NCBI GenBank assembly: GCA_039800205.1 | Contig: JBDLRB010000280.1 | Coordinates: 3,870-67,869, forward strand | Direction: 5' to 3' | Length of the DNA stretch: 64,000 nucleotides | Source of the DNA: SYIM01 sp039800205 | GTDB taxonomy: Bacteria; Pseudomonadota; Gammaproteobacteria; Burkholderiales; Burkholderiaceae_E | Part shown: positions 9,004 to 20,767 of the stretch, in pieces | Layout of the letters: each line of letters begins with the position of its first letter | Position numbering within the stretch: the first letter of the stretch is position 1 | Translations under genes and position numbers: made by a program | The notes under the pieces: model-generated | Databases searched by the model: none | Told to the model about the DNA's origin: nothing | What the model saw: only the letters and a program-made list of their open reading frames with translations

Positions 9004-9158
9004 GGGCGAGGGCTCCAGCGGACAGCATGCAGAGGCAGACGACTCGGTTGCCAGACCGTTGAACGATCCGACGGCTCAGGGCTTCAGCATACGACAGACT
9101 GACCGATCCGGACGCAGCACAGGCCGCAACGGGAGGCTCACCCGACCGTCTCGGACGA

Positions 9159-9464
9159 TCAACGGTTTGAGGAGGGCTCGCCCACCGCCAGGTCGACCCG
9201 TTCCCGGAGGTCCTTGCCGGCCTTGAAGTGGGGCACCCGCTTGCCCGGGACCATGACCTTTTCGCCGGATTTCGGGTTTCGACCCACCCGAGGGGGCCGG
9301 TACGAGACCGCGAAGCTGCCAAAGCCGCGCACTTCGATCCGCTGGCCTGCAGCAAGGGTTCGGGCCATCGCTTCGAGGATGGTCCGCACCGCAAACTCGG
9401 CGTCTTTCGCAACCAGTTGAGGGAATTGCTCGGCCAGACGCTCGATCAATTCCGATCGGGTCAT
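9159..9464 (-). CDS. ihfB: Integration host factor subunit beta
   Basis: A 101-residue HU/IHF-family DNA-bending protein beginning MTRSELIERLAEQFPQLVAKD, typical of IHF-beta. The FGSFAVSYRPPRVGRNPKSGEKV segment is the beta-arm with the intercalating proline region. The frame extends upstream to 9551, but ATG 9464 has a strong GGAGG ten bases before it and gives the normal family length. IHF-beta pairs with IHF-alpha to make sharp bends used in replication, recombination and sigma-54 activation. The gene directly follows rpsA, the conserved proteobacterial arrangement. Confidence 0.95.
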   Translation of the reverse strand: MTRSELIERLAEQFPQLVAKDAEFAVRTILEAMARTLAAGQRIEVRGFGSFAVSYRPPRVGRNPKSGEKVMVPGKRVPHFKAGKDLRERVDLAVGEPSSNR

Positions 9465-9554
9465 CGGATCGACCTCCGGAGACGCGTCGCCGACCGGCGG
9501 CTCGCGGCCGCCGGCGGCGTCCTCCGGCAACGCCGGAGAGACGCTTCGCACCGC

Positions 9555-11258
9555 TTACTCCTTGGCCGTATCGAGTTTGGCCCGCAGCAACGCCCCAAGA
9601 TTGGTCGTGCCGCTGGCCGCGCCGCTTTCGGCCTGCATCCGCTGCAGGGCTTCGGCGGTCTCGACCGTATCCTTGGCCTTGATCGACAGACTGATCGAGC
9701 GGTTCTTGCGATCGACGTTGATCACCATCGCATCCACCTCGTCGCCCTCCTTCAGGTGATTGCGCGCATCCTCGACGCGATCACGGGAGATTTCAGAGGC
9801 ACGCAGGTAACCCTCGACGTCACCCCCCAGACTGATGGTGGCGCCCCGCGCGTCAACGCTCGTGACCGTTCCCTTGACCACAGCGCCCTTCTCGTGACTG
9901 GCGGCGTAGTTGTTGAAGGGGTCTCCGTCGAGCTGCTTGATGCCCAGCGAGATGCGCTCGCGCTCGGTATCGATCGCCAGCACCACTGCATCGATCTCGT
10001 CGCCCTTGCGGAAGTTGCGAACCGCCTCTTCGCCCGTCAGGCTCCAGGACAGATCGGACAGGTGGACCAGCCCGTCGATGCCACCGGGCAGACCGATGAA
10101 CACGCCGAAGTCGGTGATCGACTTGATCATGCCGCGCACGCGATCGCCCTTGCGGTGATTCTCGGCGAACTCCTGCCAGGGATTGGGTCGGCACTGCTTC
10201 ATGCCAAGCGAAATCCGGCGGCGCTCTTCGTCGATCTCGAGCACCATGACCTCGGTCTCGTCGCCCAGGGCAACGACCTTGCCGGGGTTGACGTTCTTGT
10301 TGGTCCAGTCCATCTCGGACACGTGGACCAGGCCTTCGATCCCCGGCTCGATCTCGACAAACGCGCCGTAGTCGGTGATGTTGGTGACCTTGCCGAAAAT
10401 ACGCGTGCCCTGCGGATAGCGTCGGGCAATGCCGACCCACGGATCGTCGCCCAGTTGCTTGACGCCCAGCGAGACCCGGTTCTTTTCCTGGTCGAACTTG
10501 AGCACCTTGGCGGTGACTTCCTGACCCACCTGCAGGACCTCGGACGGATGGCGAACGCGACGCCATGCCATGTCGGTGATGTGCAAGAGGCCGTCGATGC
10601 CGCCCAGATCGATGAACGCGCCGTAATCGGTGATGTTCTTGACCAGACCGGTGATGATTGCGCCTTCGCGCAGGGTCTCGAGCAGCTTGGCCCGCTCTTC
10701 GCCCTGGGTCAGTTCGAGGATGGCCCGACGCGACAACACGACGTTGTTGCGCTTGCGGTCGAGCTTGATGACCTTGAAATCCATGGTCTTGCCCTCGAAG
10801 GGCGAGGTGTCCTTGACCGGGCGCGTGTCGATCAGCGAACCCGGAAGGAAGGCACGGATACCATTGGTCATCACCGTCAGGCCCCCTTTGACCTTGCCGG
10901 TGATCGTGCCCGTGACGGGCTCGCCCGAGTCGAGGGCTTTTTCGAGGTTGATCCAGGCGGCCAGACGCTTCGCGCGGTCGCGCGACAGACGCGTTTCGCC
11001 GTAACCGTCCTCGAGCGAGTCGATCGCCACGGTGACGAAATCGCCCTCGCCGACGTCGAGTTCGCCCCGATCGTCGTGGAATTCCTCGATGGGGATGAAG
11101 CTCTCGGATTTGAGACCGGCATTGACAACGACATAGTTGTGATCAATGCGGACCACCTCTGCGGTGATCACTTCGCCCTGACGCATTTCCTGGCGCTTGA
11201 GGGATTCCTCAAAGAGGGCGGCAAAACTTTCGGTTGCAGTAGTCAAGTGGTTTTCCAA
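9555..11258 (-). CDS. rpsA: 30S ribosomal protein S1
   Basis: A 567-residue protein of six S1 RNA-binding repeats that holds mRNA on the 30S subunit. The opening SFAALFEESLKRQEMRQGEV and repeat signatures such as ITDYGAFIDLGGIDGLLHITD and GRVTNITDYGAFVEI-type strings are intact. No ATG is available near the N-terminus: the frame starts at TTG 11258 (MENHLTTATES), with a second TTG at 11246 that has a weak GGA seven bases upstream. Neither has a good Shine-Dalgarno sequence, and the leader is U- and A-rich. That fits the S1-dependent, autoregulated initiation described for E. coli rpsA. The start is therefore uncertain by four codons. Confidence 0.96.
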   Translation of the reverse strand: MENHLTTATESFAALFEESLKRQEMRQGEVITAEVVRIDHNYVVVNAGLKSESFIPIEEFHDDRGELDVGEGDFVTVAIDSLEDGYGETRLSRDRAKRLAAWINLEKALDSGEPVTGTITGKVKGGLTVMTNGIRAFLPGSLIDTRPVKDTSPFEGKTMDFKVIKLDRKRNNVVLSRRAILELTQGEERAKLLETLREGAIITGLVKNITDYGAFIDLGGIDGLLHITDMAWRRVRHPSEVLQVGQEVTAKVLKFDQEKNRVSLGVKQLGDDPWVGIARRYPQGTRIFGKVTNITDYGAFVEIEPGIEGLVHVSEMDWTNKNVNPGKVVALGDETEVMVLEIDEERRRISLGMKQCRPNPWQEFAENHRKGDRVRGMIKSITDFGVFIGLPGGIDGLVHLSDLSWSLTGEEAVRNFRKGDEIDAVVLAIDTERERISLGIKQLDGDPFNNYAASHEKGAVVKGTVTSVDARGATISLGGDVEGYLRASEISRDRVEDARNHLKEGDEVDAMVINVDRKNRSISLSIKAKDTVETAEALQRMQAESGAASGTTNLGALLRAKLDTAKE

Positions 11259-11305
11259 TTGTCAAAAAAACACGCCGAACAGTCGTGCAGAACATCTGGG
11301 CGCAG

Positions 11306-11344
11306 AAAAAACCACCCCAGGCGATGCTTTTGCGCATCGTCCTG
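11306..11344 (-). terminator. Stem-loop plus T-run in the cmk-rpsA gap
   Basis: On the minus strand CAGG-A-CGATGC pairs with GCATCGCCTG around a six-base GCAAAA loop (11318-11344; ten pairs with one bulge). Six bases later comes a run of six T (complement of 11306-11311). This is terminator-like, though the T-run is not directly against the stem. It may lower read-through from cmk or be an attenuator ahead of rpsA. Confidence 0.45.
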
Positions 11345-11423
11345 ATCACGACAGACCAGCGGAGTTGAACGACGACCGGTTCGTGCGGACAAACCAGCCC
11401 CCAGCCAAAACATACCGAATCGG

Positions 11424-12104
11424 CTAAGCTGATCCGGATGCTTCGATCCTGCGCCATGCTTCCAGGACCGCCTGAACCGTCTGGTCGATATCAAGCGACG
11501 AGGAATCAATCTGCAGTGCCCCATGCGGAACCACAAGCGGCGCGTGCGCTCGGGAACGATCCCGCGCATCGCGCTGTTCGAGGTCCTGCAAAAGACCATC
11601 AAGATTAGCAGAAAACCCTTTCTCGATCAACTGTTTATACCGCCGCTCGGCTCGGGCGCGCGCGTCAGCGGTCAGAAAGATCCGGAGCGAGGCGTCGGGA
11701 AACACCACCGTCCCCATGTCTCGCCCATCCGCCACCAGCCCAGGCCAGACGCGAAACGCACGCTGCCGCGCGAGCAGGGCCTGGCGGACCTCCTGGCGCA
11801 CCGCGATCCGGGAGGCGGCTTCACCGACCGATTCGGCCCGGATTGCATCGGTCACGTCTCGACGACGCAAGAGGATTCGCCCATCGGCAAACACCGTATC
11901 CAGCTCACCCGCCCGCGCGGCAAGCTGCTCGGCGTCCTCGAGCCCGACGCCGTCCCACTGCGCCGCCAACGCCGTCAGCCGATACAGGGCCCCCGAGTCC
12001 AGGTAATGCCAACCGAGGGTTCGGGCCACACGCTGCGCAACCGTGCCTTTGCCCGAGGCGGTCGGGCCATCGATCGCGATGACCGGTGCGGCCCGTGCGG
12101 TCAT
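11424..12104 (-). CDS. cmk: Cytidylate kinase
   Basis: A 226-residue nucleoside monophosphate kinase that phosphorylates CMP and dCMP. The P-loop AIDGPTASGKGTVAQRVA is at residues 10-27, and the CMP-binding insert and the VADGRDMGTVVFPDA motif are present, with the RAERR lid downstream. Length is normal. Its start ATG overlaps the aroA stop by four bases (ATGA), so translation is probably coupled to aroA. It is followed by a 165-base gap containing a stem-loop before rpsA. Confidence 0.96.
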   Translation of the reverse strand: MTARAAPVIAIDGPTASGKGTVAQRVARTLGWHYLDSGALYRLTALAAQWDGVGLEDAEQLAARAGELDTVFADGRILLRRRDVTDAIRAESVGEAASRIAVRQEVRQALLARQRAFRVWPGLVADGRDMGTVVFPDASLRIFLTADARARAERRYKQLIEKGFSANLDGLLQDLEQRDARDRSRAHAPLVVPHGALQIDSSSLDIDQTVQAVLEAWRRIEASGSA

Positions 12105-13432
12105 GATCGCGCCACGATCCGGAGCCCGCTCGCAGAGGAACGTTCGACAAAGCCCGGGAAGGAGGTGGCCACGTTGTCCGTGTCCTCAATGCGAATGGTG
12201 CCCGCCGCACGCAGCGCAGCCATCGCAAAGGACATGGCGATTCGGTGATCCCCGTGCGAGGCGATCGTGCCGCTGCGAAAGACCGGCGCAGCAGCATCCT
12301 CGCCCTGCGGGCGCCCCGCGATCACCATCCCGTCGTCCGTGGCGCGCGCCTCGACTCCCAAGGCATGCAAGCCGTCGGCCATCACGGCGATCCGGTCGGA
12401 CTCCTTGACTCGAAGCTCCTCGGCTCCGGTCACGACCGTTCGGCCTTCAGCGCAGGCCGCAGCAACGAACAGCACTGGAAATTCGTCAATTGCCAGCGGG
12501 ACGAGTTCGGGGGGCACATCGATCCCATGCAGACGGGCATGACGCACATGCAGATCGGCCACCGGTTCACCGCCAACCGTCCGGTGATTCAGCAGCTCGA
12601 TCTTTGCACCCATCAAGCGAAGAATGGACAGGATGCCCGTTCGCGTGGGATTGATGCCCACGTGCTCCAGCAGCAGGTCAGCGCCCGGCGAAATCGATGC
12701 GCCGACCAGGAAGAATGCGGCTGATGAAATATCGGCCGGAACATCGATCTGGGTGGCGCGCAGGCGCTGGCCCCCACGAAGCCGGACGCTTGACCCCTCG
12801 CGCTCGATCGTGACCCCGAACCCCTCGAGCATCCGCTCGGTGTGATCGCGGGTGGGCGCGGGTTCGGTGACCTCGGTCACCCCCTGGGCATACAAGCCCG
12901 CAAGGAGCAGCGCGGATTTGACCTGGGCACTGGCCATCGGCATCTCATAGCGAATACCCTTCAGGCCGCTCACGGGCTCGATCCGGACCGGCGGACGCCC
13001 CTCCTGAGTCCGGATGTCCGCCCCCATGCGCGCGAGCGGATCAGCGACCCGACGCATCGGCCGCTTGCTCAGACTCTCATCGCCAATCAGCGTTGACGCA
13101 AAAGACTGCCCGGAAAGCAGGCCGATCAGCAGTCGCATCGCGGTCCCCGCGTTGCCGCAATCGAGCGGATGCGATGCCCCACGCAAACCGTGGAGCCCAA
13201 CCCCCTCGACCGTAACGCGCCCGGCCTCCGGGCCCTCAATGGCAACGCCGAGGCTGCGAAACACGTTCATCGTCGAGAGCGCATCAGCGCCCTCGAGAAA
13301 GCCGCTCACTTCGGTGTGTCCATCGGCGATCGCGCCCAGCATGATCGACCGGTGGGAGATTGACTTGTCACCGGGTACACGAACGCGCCCCGTCAGGCAT
13401 CCGCCCGCTCCAACCTCAAAACATGCCGCCAT
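12101..13432 (-). CDS. aroA: 3-phosphoshikimate 1-carboxyvinyltransferase (EPSP synthase), class II-like
   Basis: A 443-residue shikimate-pathway enzyme that joins PEP and shikimate 3-phosphate. Motifs seen are VPGDKSISHRSIMLG near the N-terminus, LDCGNAGTAMRLLIGLL, LSKRPMRRV and ELRVKESDRI. These match the class II-like form (as in the Pseudomonas TyrA-AroA fusion) rather than the class I form with LFLGNAGTAxRPL that I recall for Burkholderia. The frame opens at a TTG at 13459 overlapping tyrA, but ATG 13432 has AAGGA five bases upstream and is preferred. It lies in a tight aromatic amino acid operon, between tyrA and cmk. Confidence 0.94.
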   Translation of the reverse strand: MAACFEVGAGGCLTGRVRVPGDKSISHRSIMLGAIADGHTEVSGFLEGADALSTMNVFRSLGVAIEGPEAGRVTVEGVGLHGLRGASHPLDCGNAGTAMRLLIGLLSGQSFASTLIGDESLSKRPMRRVADPLARMGADIRTQEGRPPVRIEPVSGLKGIRYEMPMASAQVKSALLLAGLYAQGVTEVTEPAPTRDHTERMLEGFGVTIEREGSSVRLRGGQRLRATQIDVPADISSAAFFLVGASISPGADLLLEHVGINPTRTGILSILRLMGAKIELLNHRTVGGEPVADLHVRHARLHGIDVPPELVPLAIDEFPVLFVAAACAEGRTVVTGAEELRVKESDRIAVMADGLHALGVEARATDDGMVIAGRPQGEDAAAPVFRSGTIASHGDHRIAMSFAMAALRAAGTIRIEDTDNVATSFPGFVERSSASGLRIVARS

Positions 13433-13455
13433 GGTGTTCCTTTGCCCCGTTGGGC

Positions 13456-14322
13456 TCAATCGATCCGCCGCCGCCAGCGGCTCGAAGTGTCGAGAATCTC
13501 GACGAGCGCCCCACGATCGCGCCGCTCGAGGGCGTCAATCATGCGCTCGATTTCCTGCCTGAAACGGGCCGCCGACTCGAGTACAGGCGTCACGTTATCC
13601 AGCAGGATACCTGCCCAGAGATCGGCCGGTGAGGCCGCAATACGGCTGGTGTCGCGCAGTCCCGCTCCGGCATACTGGATCGCCTCCTCAGCCAGGTCGC
13701 CGCGCGCAATCGACGCCCCAAGCGCAAAGGCCACCGCGTGCGGCCAATGCGAAACTTCGGCAAAGACCCGATCATGGAGTTCGGGCTCCACCTCGGAAAA
13801 TCGCGCCCCGGTCACGCCCAGGACCCGACGCCAGCCCTCGCACCAGCGGACCTGCTCGGGGATCGCGGGGCAGAACAGCCAGCGGCGATCGCGAAACAGG
13901 TCTGGGCGCGCAGCATCCGGACCATTGCGCTCAGACCCGGCAATGGGATGCCCGGGTAGAAAGCGCTCGAAGGCGGGTCCAAGTTCGTGACGGGCCGCCT
14001 CGATCACCGATGATTTGGCGCTCGCGCAGTCCGTGACCAGCGCGTCAGCGCGCAGGGCCGGGCGCAAGGCGCGAAAAACTGCGGGGAGCGCTGGGATCGG
14101 GGCCGCCAACACGACGCGGTCGGCGTCTCGGACCGCGTCGGCCACGCCGGTGGCCAATCGATCGATCAGCCCGAGTTCAAGCGCTCTTGGACCATCGGGT
14201 TCGGGACTGTAGCCGATGACCTCGCGGCAGGTCCCGGCCTGCCGCAGCGCCGACGCGACCGATCCACCGACCATACCGACCCCGATGACCGCAACCCGCA
14301 GGCCATCCGAAGCCTCATTCAT
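13456..14322 (-). CDS. tyrA: Prephenate dehydrogenase
   Basis: A 288-residue NAD(P)-dependent enzyme of tyrosine synthesis. The Rossmann motif VAVIGVGMVGGSVASALRQAG lies near the N-terminus. The VTDCASAKSSVIEAA and FLPGHPIAGSERNGPDAA motifs identify the TyrA family, the latter containing the substrate-binding His region. No chorismate mutase or ACT domain is attached, and it is separate from aroA, unlike the Pseudomonas fusion. The frame is open further upstream, but ATG 14322 overlaps the hisC stop by four bases (ATGA) and gives the usual length. PheA, HisC and TyrA together convert chorismate-derived prephenate to Phe and Tyr. Confidence 0.95.
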   Translation of the reverse strand: MNEASDGLRVAVIGVGMVGGSVASALRQAGTCREVIGYSPEPDGPRALELGLIDRLATGVADAVRDADRVVLAAPIPALPAVFRALRPALRADALVTDCASAKSSVIEAARHELGPAFERFLPGHPIAGSERNGPDAARPDLFRDRRWLFCPAIPEQVRWCEGWRRVLGVTGARFSEVEPELHDRVFAEVSHWPHAVAFALGASIARGDLAEEAIQYAGAGLRDTSRIAASPADLWAGILLDNVTPVLESAARFRQEIERMIDALERRDRGALVEILDTSSRWRRRID

Positions 14323-15422
14323 CGGCTGGCTCGCTGAACGAGGGGCTCGAGGGCTTCGAGCAATCGCTCGTTTTCCTGGGGCAAACCCACCGAAATGCGC
14401 AGCCACTGCGGCAAGCCGTAGCCGGCCACCGGCCGTACGATGACGCCCGCCCGGAGGAGACCCTCATAGATCGCTGCCGCATCCCCGACCCGGACCAGCA
14501 CAAAGTTGCCGAACGACGGGATGTATTCGAGGCCCAGGCGACTGAAACCTGCCTGCAGTTGCGCGAGCCCGGCGCGGTTCAACTGATAACTGCGTTCGAG
14601 GAACTCATCGTCGCGAATCGCCGCCATCGCAGCCGCCTGCGCAATTGAATTGACGTTGAACGGCTGTCGGATCCGGTTCAGGAGGTCGGTCAGTTCAGGT
14701 TGGGCCAGCCCGAAACCAACGCGCAAACCCGCCAAACCGTAGGCCTTGGAGAGCGTTCGGGAAATCAGCAGATTGGGATGCTCGCGCAGCCACTGGCATG
14801 AATCGAACCGCAAAGCTGGTTCGAGGTACTCGTTGTAGGCTTCATCCAGGACGACCACGACCCGCTCGGGAACCCTGCGAATGAAGGCCTCGATCCGATC
14901 GGCCGACAGGAAGGTGCCGGTGGGATTGTTGGGGTTGGCAATGAAGAGCAGCCGGGTGCTGTCGTCGATTGCAGCGAGCATGGCATCGAGATCATGACCA
15001 TGGTCACGCGCCGGGACCACGATCGCCCGGGCGCCCACCGCCTGGGTGGCCAACGCATAGACGGCGAACGAATACTGTGCATACACCGCCGAATCGCCGG
15101 GCTGCAAGAGGGCATGCGCCGCCAGCTCCAGAATGTCGTTGGAACCATTCCCCAGCGTGATCCAGTCCGCCGGCACGCCGTATCGCGCGCTGATCGCGGC
15201 CTTCAGTTCAAAACCATTGGCGTCGGGATAACGACCCAGATCGCCCGCTGCGGCCATCATGGCGGCGCGGGCCGAATCCGGCATGCCCAGCGGATTCTCG
15301 TTTGAAGCAAGCTTCACGATGCGGGCCTCATCGAGGCCATATTCCCGGGCGAGTTCACCGATCGGTTTGCCCGCCTGGTAGGGCGCCATCCGTCGAACGT
15401 ATTCAGGGGACTGGAATTTCAT
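14319..15422 (-). CDS. hisC: Histidinol-phosphate aminotransferase
   Basis: A 367-residue PLP-dependent class I/II aminotransferase. The family start MKFQSPEYVRRMAPYQAGKP and the VKLASNENPLGMPDSA motif are clear. The PLP lysine is in ISRTLSKAYGLAGLRVGFG, and FIANPNNPTGTFL and VVLDEAYNEYL are conserved. In this neighbourhood the enzyme probably serves aromatic transamination (HisC2 type) as well as histidine synthesis, since it sits between pheA and tyrA. ATG 15422 was chosen over an open extension to 15560 because the family starts here. It overlaps tyrA by four bases. Confidence 0.95.
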   Translation of the reverse strand: MKFQSPEYVRRMAPYQAGKPIGELAREYGLDEARIVKLASNENPLGMPDSARAAMMAAAGDLGRYPDANGFELKAAISARYGVPADWITLGNGSNDILELAAHALLQPGDSAVYAQYSFAVYALATQAVGARAIVVPARDHGHDLDAMLAAIDDSTRLLFIANPNNPTGTFLSADRIEAFIRRVPERVVVVLDEAYNEYLEPALRFDSCQWLREHPNLLISRTLSKAYGLAGLRVGFGLAQPELTDLLNRIRQPFNVNSIAQAAAMAAIRDDEFLERSYQLNRAGLAQLQAGFSRLGLEYIPSFGNFVLVRVGDAAAIYEGLLRAGVIVRPVAGYGLPQWLRISVGLPQENERLLEALEPLVQRASR

Positions 15423-15462
15423 GTGTGCATTCTCCGTCTCATCGGTCGCGGACCGCGCCGGC

Positions 15463-16557
15463 TCAGGCCACGGCGCGGGGATAGGACCCCACCAGCTTGA
15501 AAAAAGCGGCCCGGTCGCGCAATTCGGCGAGTGCGGCCGCCAGCGCCGGATCGTCGGCATGTCCGATCAGGTCGATGTAAAAGTAGTATTCCCACTGCCC
15601 TTGACGCGCCGGGCGCGACTCGAACCGTTTCATTGAGACGCCGTGCCGCGCAAGCGGCTCGATCAACGCATGTACGGCACCGGCCCGGTCGGGCACCGAG
15701 AGGATCAATGAGGTCTGATCCTGTCCCGACGGCCCGCAGCGGTAGTCACCCATGACGGCAAAACGCGTCCGGTTCTGGGGATCGTCCTGGATACCAGCCG
15801 CGACAATCGAGAGCCCGTAGCGCTCAGCCGCGCTGGTTGCCGCGATGCCGGCGGTCTGCGGGTCGATCGAGGCCAGGCGCGCGCCCTCGGCATTGCTTGA
15901 AACGGGCGCTCGCTCCACCCCGGGCAGGTTTCGGTCGAGCCAGCCTGTGCATTGGGCCAGCGCCTGCGGATGCGCGCAGACCGTGCGGATCTGCGCGAGT
16001 TCACCCGACTGGTTCATGAGGTTGTGGTGAATGGGGATCGAGACCTCGCCGATGATCTGCAAGGGCGTCAGCAACAGCAGGTCGAGACTGCGGTTGACCG
16101 CGCCCTCGGTCGAGTTCTCAACCGGCACCACGCCGAAATCGCACTGTCGGGCCTCGGTGCTGCGAAAGACCTCATCGATACTGATACAGGGCACGGGCTC
16201 GACCCGCGTCCCGAAGTGTGCGATCAGCGCCATTTCGGAAAACGTACCGGGCGGGCCGAGGTAGGCCACCCGGACGCGCCGCTCGAGCTCGCGACTGGCC
16301 GAAATGATTTCACGCCAGATCGCCTTGAGGGCCTCATCCGGCAGCGGTCCGGGGTTGCGCTCCCCCAGTGTGCGAAAGATCTGTGCTTCACGCTCGGGAC
16401 GATAAACGGGAGCGCCCGTCTGGTGTTTGAGCTCACCGACCTGCTGGACAATGCGTGCCCGCTCGGCGAGCAGCTCCAGCAGCTTGCGGTCAACCGCATC
16501 GATCTGCTCGCGCAACACGCCCAGATCACCCGCCGAGCTTCGGTCGGCTTCGGTCAT
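15463..16557 (-). CDS. pheA: Bifunctional chorismate mutase/prephenate dehydratase (P-protein)
   Basis: A 364-residue fusion with an AroQ-type chorismate mutase at residues 12-95 (LREQIDAVDRKLLELLAERARIV), a prephenate dehydratase domain at about 96-270 (VAYLGPPGTFSEMAL, then VVPVENSTEGAVNRSLD) and a C-terminal ACT regulatory domain (DRAGAVHALIEPLARHGVSMKRFESRP) that binds phenylalanine. It converts chorismate to phenylpyruvate. ATG 16557 is preferred over an upstream TTG at 16563 because AGGAGA lies nine bases before it. It follows gyrA by only 56 bases. The serC gene expected here in this lineage is missing. Confidence 0.96.
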   Translation of the reverse strand: MTEADRSSAGDLGVLREQIDAVDRKLLELLAERARIVQQVGELKHQTGAPVYRPEREAQIFRTLGERNPGPLPDEALKAIWREIISASRELERRVRVAYLGPPGTFSEMALIAHFGTRVEPVPCISIDEVFRSTEARQCDFGVVPVENSTEGAVNRSLDLLLLTPLQIIGEVSIPIHHNLMNQSGELAQIRTVCAHPQALAQCTGWLDRNLPGVERAPVSSNAEGARLASIDPQTAGIAATSAAERYGLSIVAAGIQDDPQNRTRFAVMGDYRCGPSGQDQTSLILSVPDRAGAVHALIEPLARHGVSMKRFESRPARQGQWEYYFYIDLIGHADDPALAAALAELRDRAAFFKLVGSYPRAVA

Positions 16558-16613
16558 GTTCAAGGTCTCCTGGAAGGATTCGGTCAGCGGTCAGGATCTC
16601 GCCCTCGCGCGGC

Positions 16614-19238
<2,625 letters not shown>

Positions 19239-19438
19239 GCGGCGGGTTGCCTTTGCTTGAAGGTGAAACGGACCAGACGCGAGACGGACTGGTCTGGGAA
19301 GCTAAACCTTTGAATTTTAACATCGACCCCCGAACCTGCGGACTCGGGACCGGTCGGTGGGGCGCGCGCCTGGGGCCCCACCGCCTCGAATCGCCCCGCC
19401 CTGCACGGTTCCTTGCGGTTCCGTGATTTAATCGCCGC

Positions 19439-20767
19439 GTGAATGACACGACGCTGATACTTCCTGAATGGATCGCTCCGGTCACCCCCGGCGAGACCGT
19501 GCTCACTGGGCACGGCGTGGTGATCGCCGGGGACCGGATCGCTGCGGTACTGCCGCGCGATCAGGCGCTGGTGCGCTACCCCGAAGCGCAGCGCGTCGAG
19601 CAACCCGGGCATGTGCTGGTTCCCGGCTTCATCAATGCCCACAGCCACGCTGCCATGGCGCTCATGCGCGGCAGCGGCGACGACCTGCCTCTGCGTCAGT
19701 GGCTGGAAGACTGCATCTGGCCGGCCGAAGCCCGGGTCGCGGGTCACGATTTCGTGGCCGACGGTTCGCTCCTTGCCGCCTACGAAATGCTGATGGGCGG
19801 GGTCACCACCTTCAATGACATGTATTTTTTCCCAGACGCCACCGCTGTATCGGCCCGCACACTGGGCATGCGCGCGGCGCTGGGCTTGATTGTCATCGGC
19901 TTCCCCACCGCGTGGGCCACGACCCCGGACGATTATCTGGCCAAGGGCCTCGCCCTGCGCGATCGCCTGTCGGACGACCCGATGCTCAGTTTCTGCCTGG
20001 CCCCGCATGCCCCGTACACGGTCGACGATGCGGCGCTTCGGCATGTTGCCGTACTGGCGGACGAACTCGAACTGCCCGTTCACATCCACGTCCATGAAAC
20101 CGCGTCGGAGATCTCTGACAGTCTTCGACAGCATGGCCTGCGGCCCCTCGAACGGCTCGATCGGCTCGGGCTGCTGACCCCGCACCTGATTGCGGTCCAC
20201 GCGGTTCACCTGGATGCCACGGATATCGCGCGCCTCGCAGGCAGCGCGGCAACGGTCGCGCACTGCCCACACTCGAATCTGAAGCTGGCGAGCGGGATTG
20301 CGCCCATCGCCCAGTTGCTCGACGCGGGCGTTCCGGTTGCGCTGGGAACCGATGGGTCGGCCAGCAACAACCGCCTGGACCTGCTCGCTGAGGCTCGTAC
20401 GGCAGCCTTGCTCGCGAAGGGCGCGAGTGGTCGCGCCGACTGCTGGCCGGCCTCACGGGTACTGCGCAGCATGACCCTTGAGGCGGCCCGGGCCCTGGGA
20501 CTCGACGACCGAATCGGAAGCATCGAAGCGGGGAAATTCGCAGACCTGGTGAGCTTTGATCTGCAGGCGATTGAATTACAACCCGTCTACGATCCGGTCG
20601 CTCAGCTTATTTATGCGGCGGGTCGTGAACATCTCTCGGATGTCTGGATCCACGGACGGCCTGTTGTCGCCAAACGACAACTTGTATCAAGACCCGCCCG
20701 AAATGCCCTGCTCGAGGTAGTAGGGCGAGCGCCGCTGTGGCAAAATCGAATCCGTTCGGCGCCCTGA
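19439..20767 (+). CDS. mtaD: 5-methylthioadenosine/S-adenosylhomocysteine deaminase family (TRZ/ATZ hydrolase)
   Basis: A 442-residue metal-dependent amidohydrolase starting at GTG 19439. The metal motif NAHSHAAMALMRG is at about residues 66-78. The HIHVHETASE, VAHCPHSNLKLASGIAP and GTDGSASNNRLDLL motifs are those of the MtaD/SsnA group, which deaminates adenosine thioethers. Cytoplasmic and normal in length. It lies between gyrA and ompA, where I recall a TRZ/ATZ hydrolase in Burkholderiales. The substrate could instead be another N-heterocycle. Confidence 0.85.
   Translation: MNDTTLILPEWIAPVTPGETVLTGHGVVIAGDRIAAVLPRDQALVRYPEAQRVEQPGHVLVPGFINAHSHAAMALMRGSGDDLPLRQWLEDCIWPAEARVAGHDFVADGSLLAAYEMLMGGVTTFNDMYFFPDATAVSARTLGMRAALGLIVIGFPTAWATTPDDYLAKGLALRDRLSDDPMLSFCLAPHAPYTVDDAALRHVAVLADELELPVHIHVHETASEISDSLRQHGLRPLERLDRLGLLTPHLIAVHAVHLDATDIARLAGSAATVAHCPHSNLKLASGIAPIAQLLDAGVPVALGTDGSASNNRLDLLAEARTAALLAKGASGRADCWPASRVLRSMTLEAARALGLDDRIGSIEAGKFADLVSFDLQAIELQPVYDPVAQLIYAAGREHLSDVWIHGRPVVAKRQLVSRPARNALLEVVGRAPLWQNRIRSAP

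Noticed and set aside
9228..11345. A 705-residue open frame on the plus strand opposite rpsA
   Set aside because: It is the antisense shadow of a conserved S1 gene, caused by high GC and repeated domains; the translation has no recognisable domain.
13433..13459. TTG start for aroA at 13459 overlapping the tyrA stop
   Set aside because: ATG 13432 has AAGGA at good spacing and fits the family start better.
19273..19297. Short inverted repeat (CCAGAC...GTCTGG) ahead of gyrA
   Set aside because: Only six pairs with a 13-base loop; too weak to call an operator.
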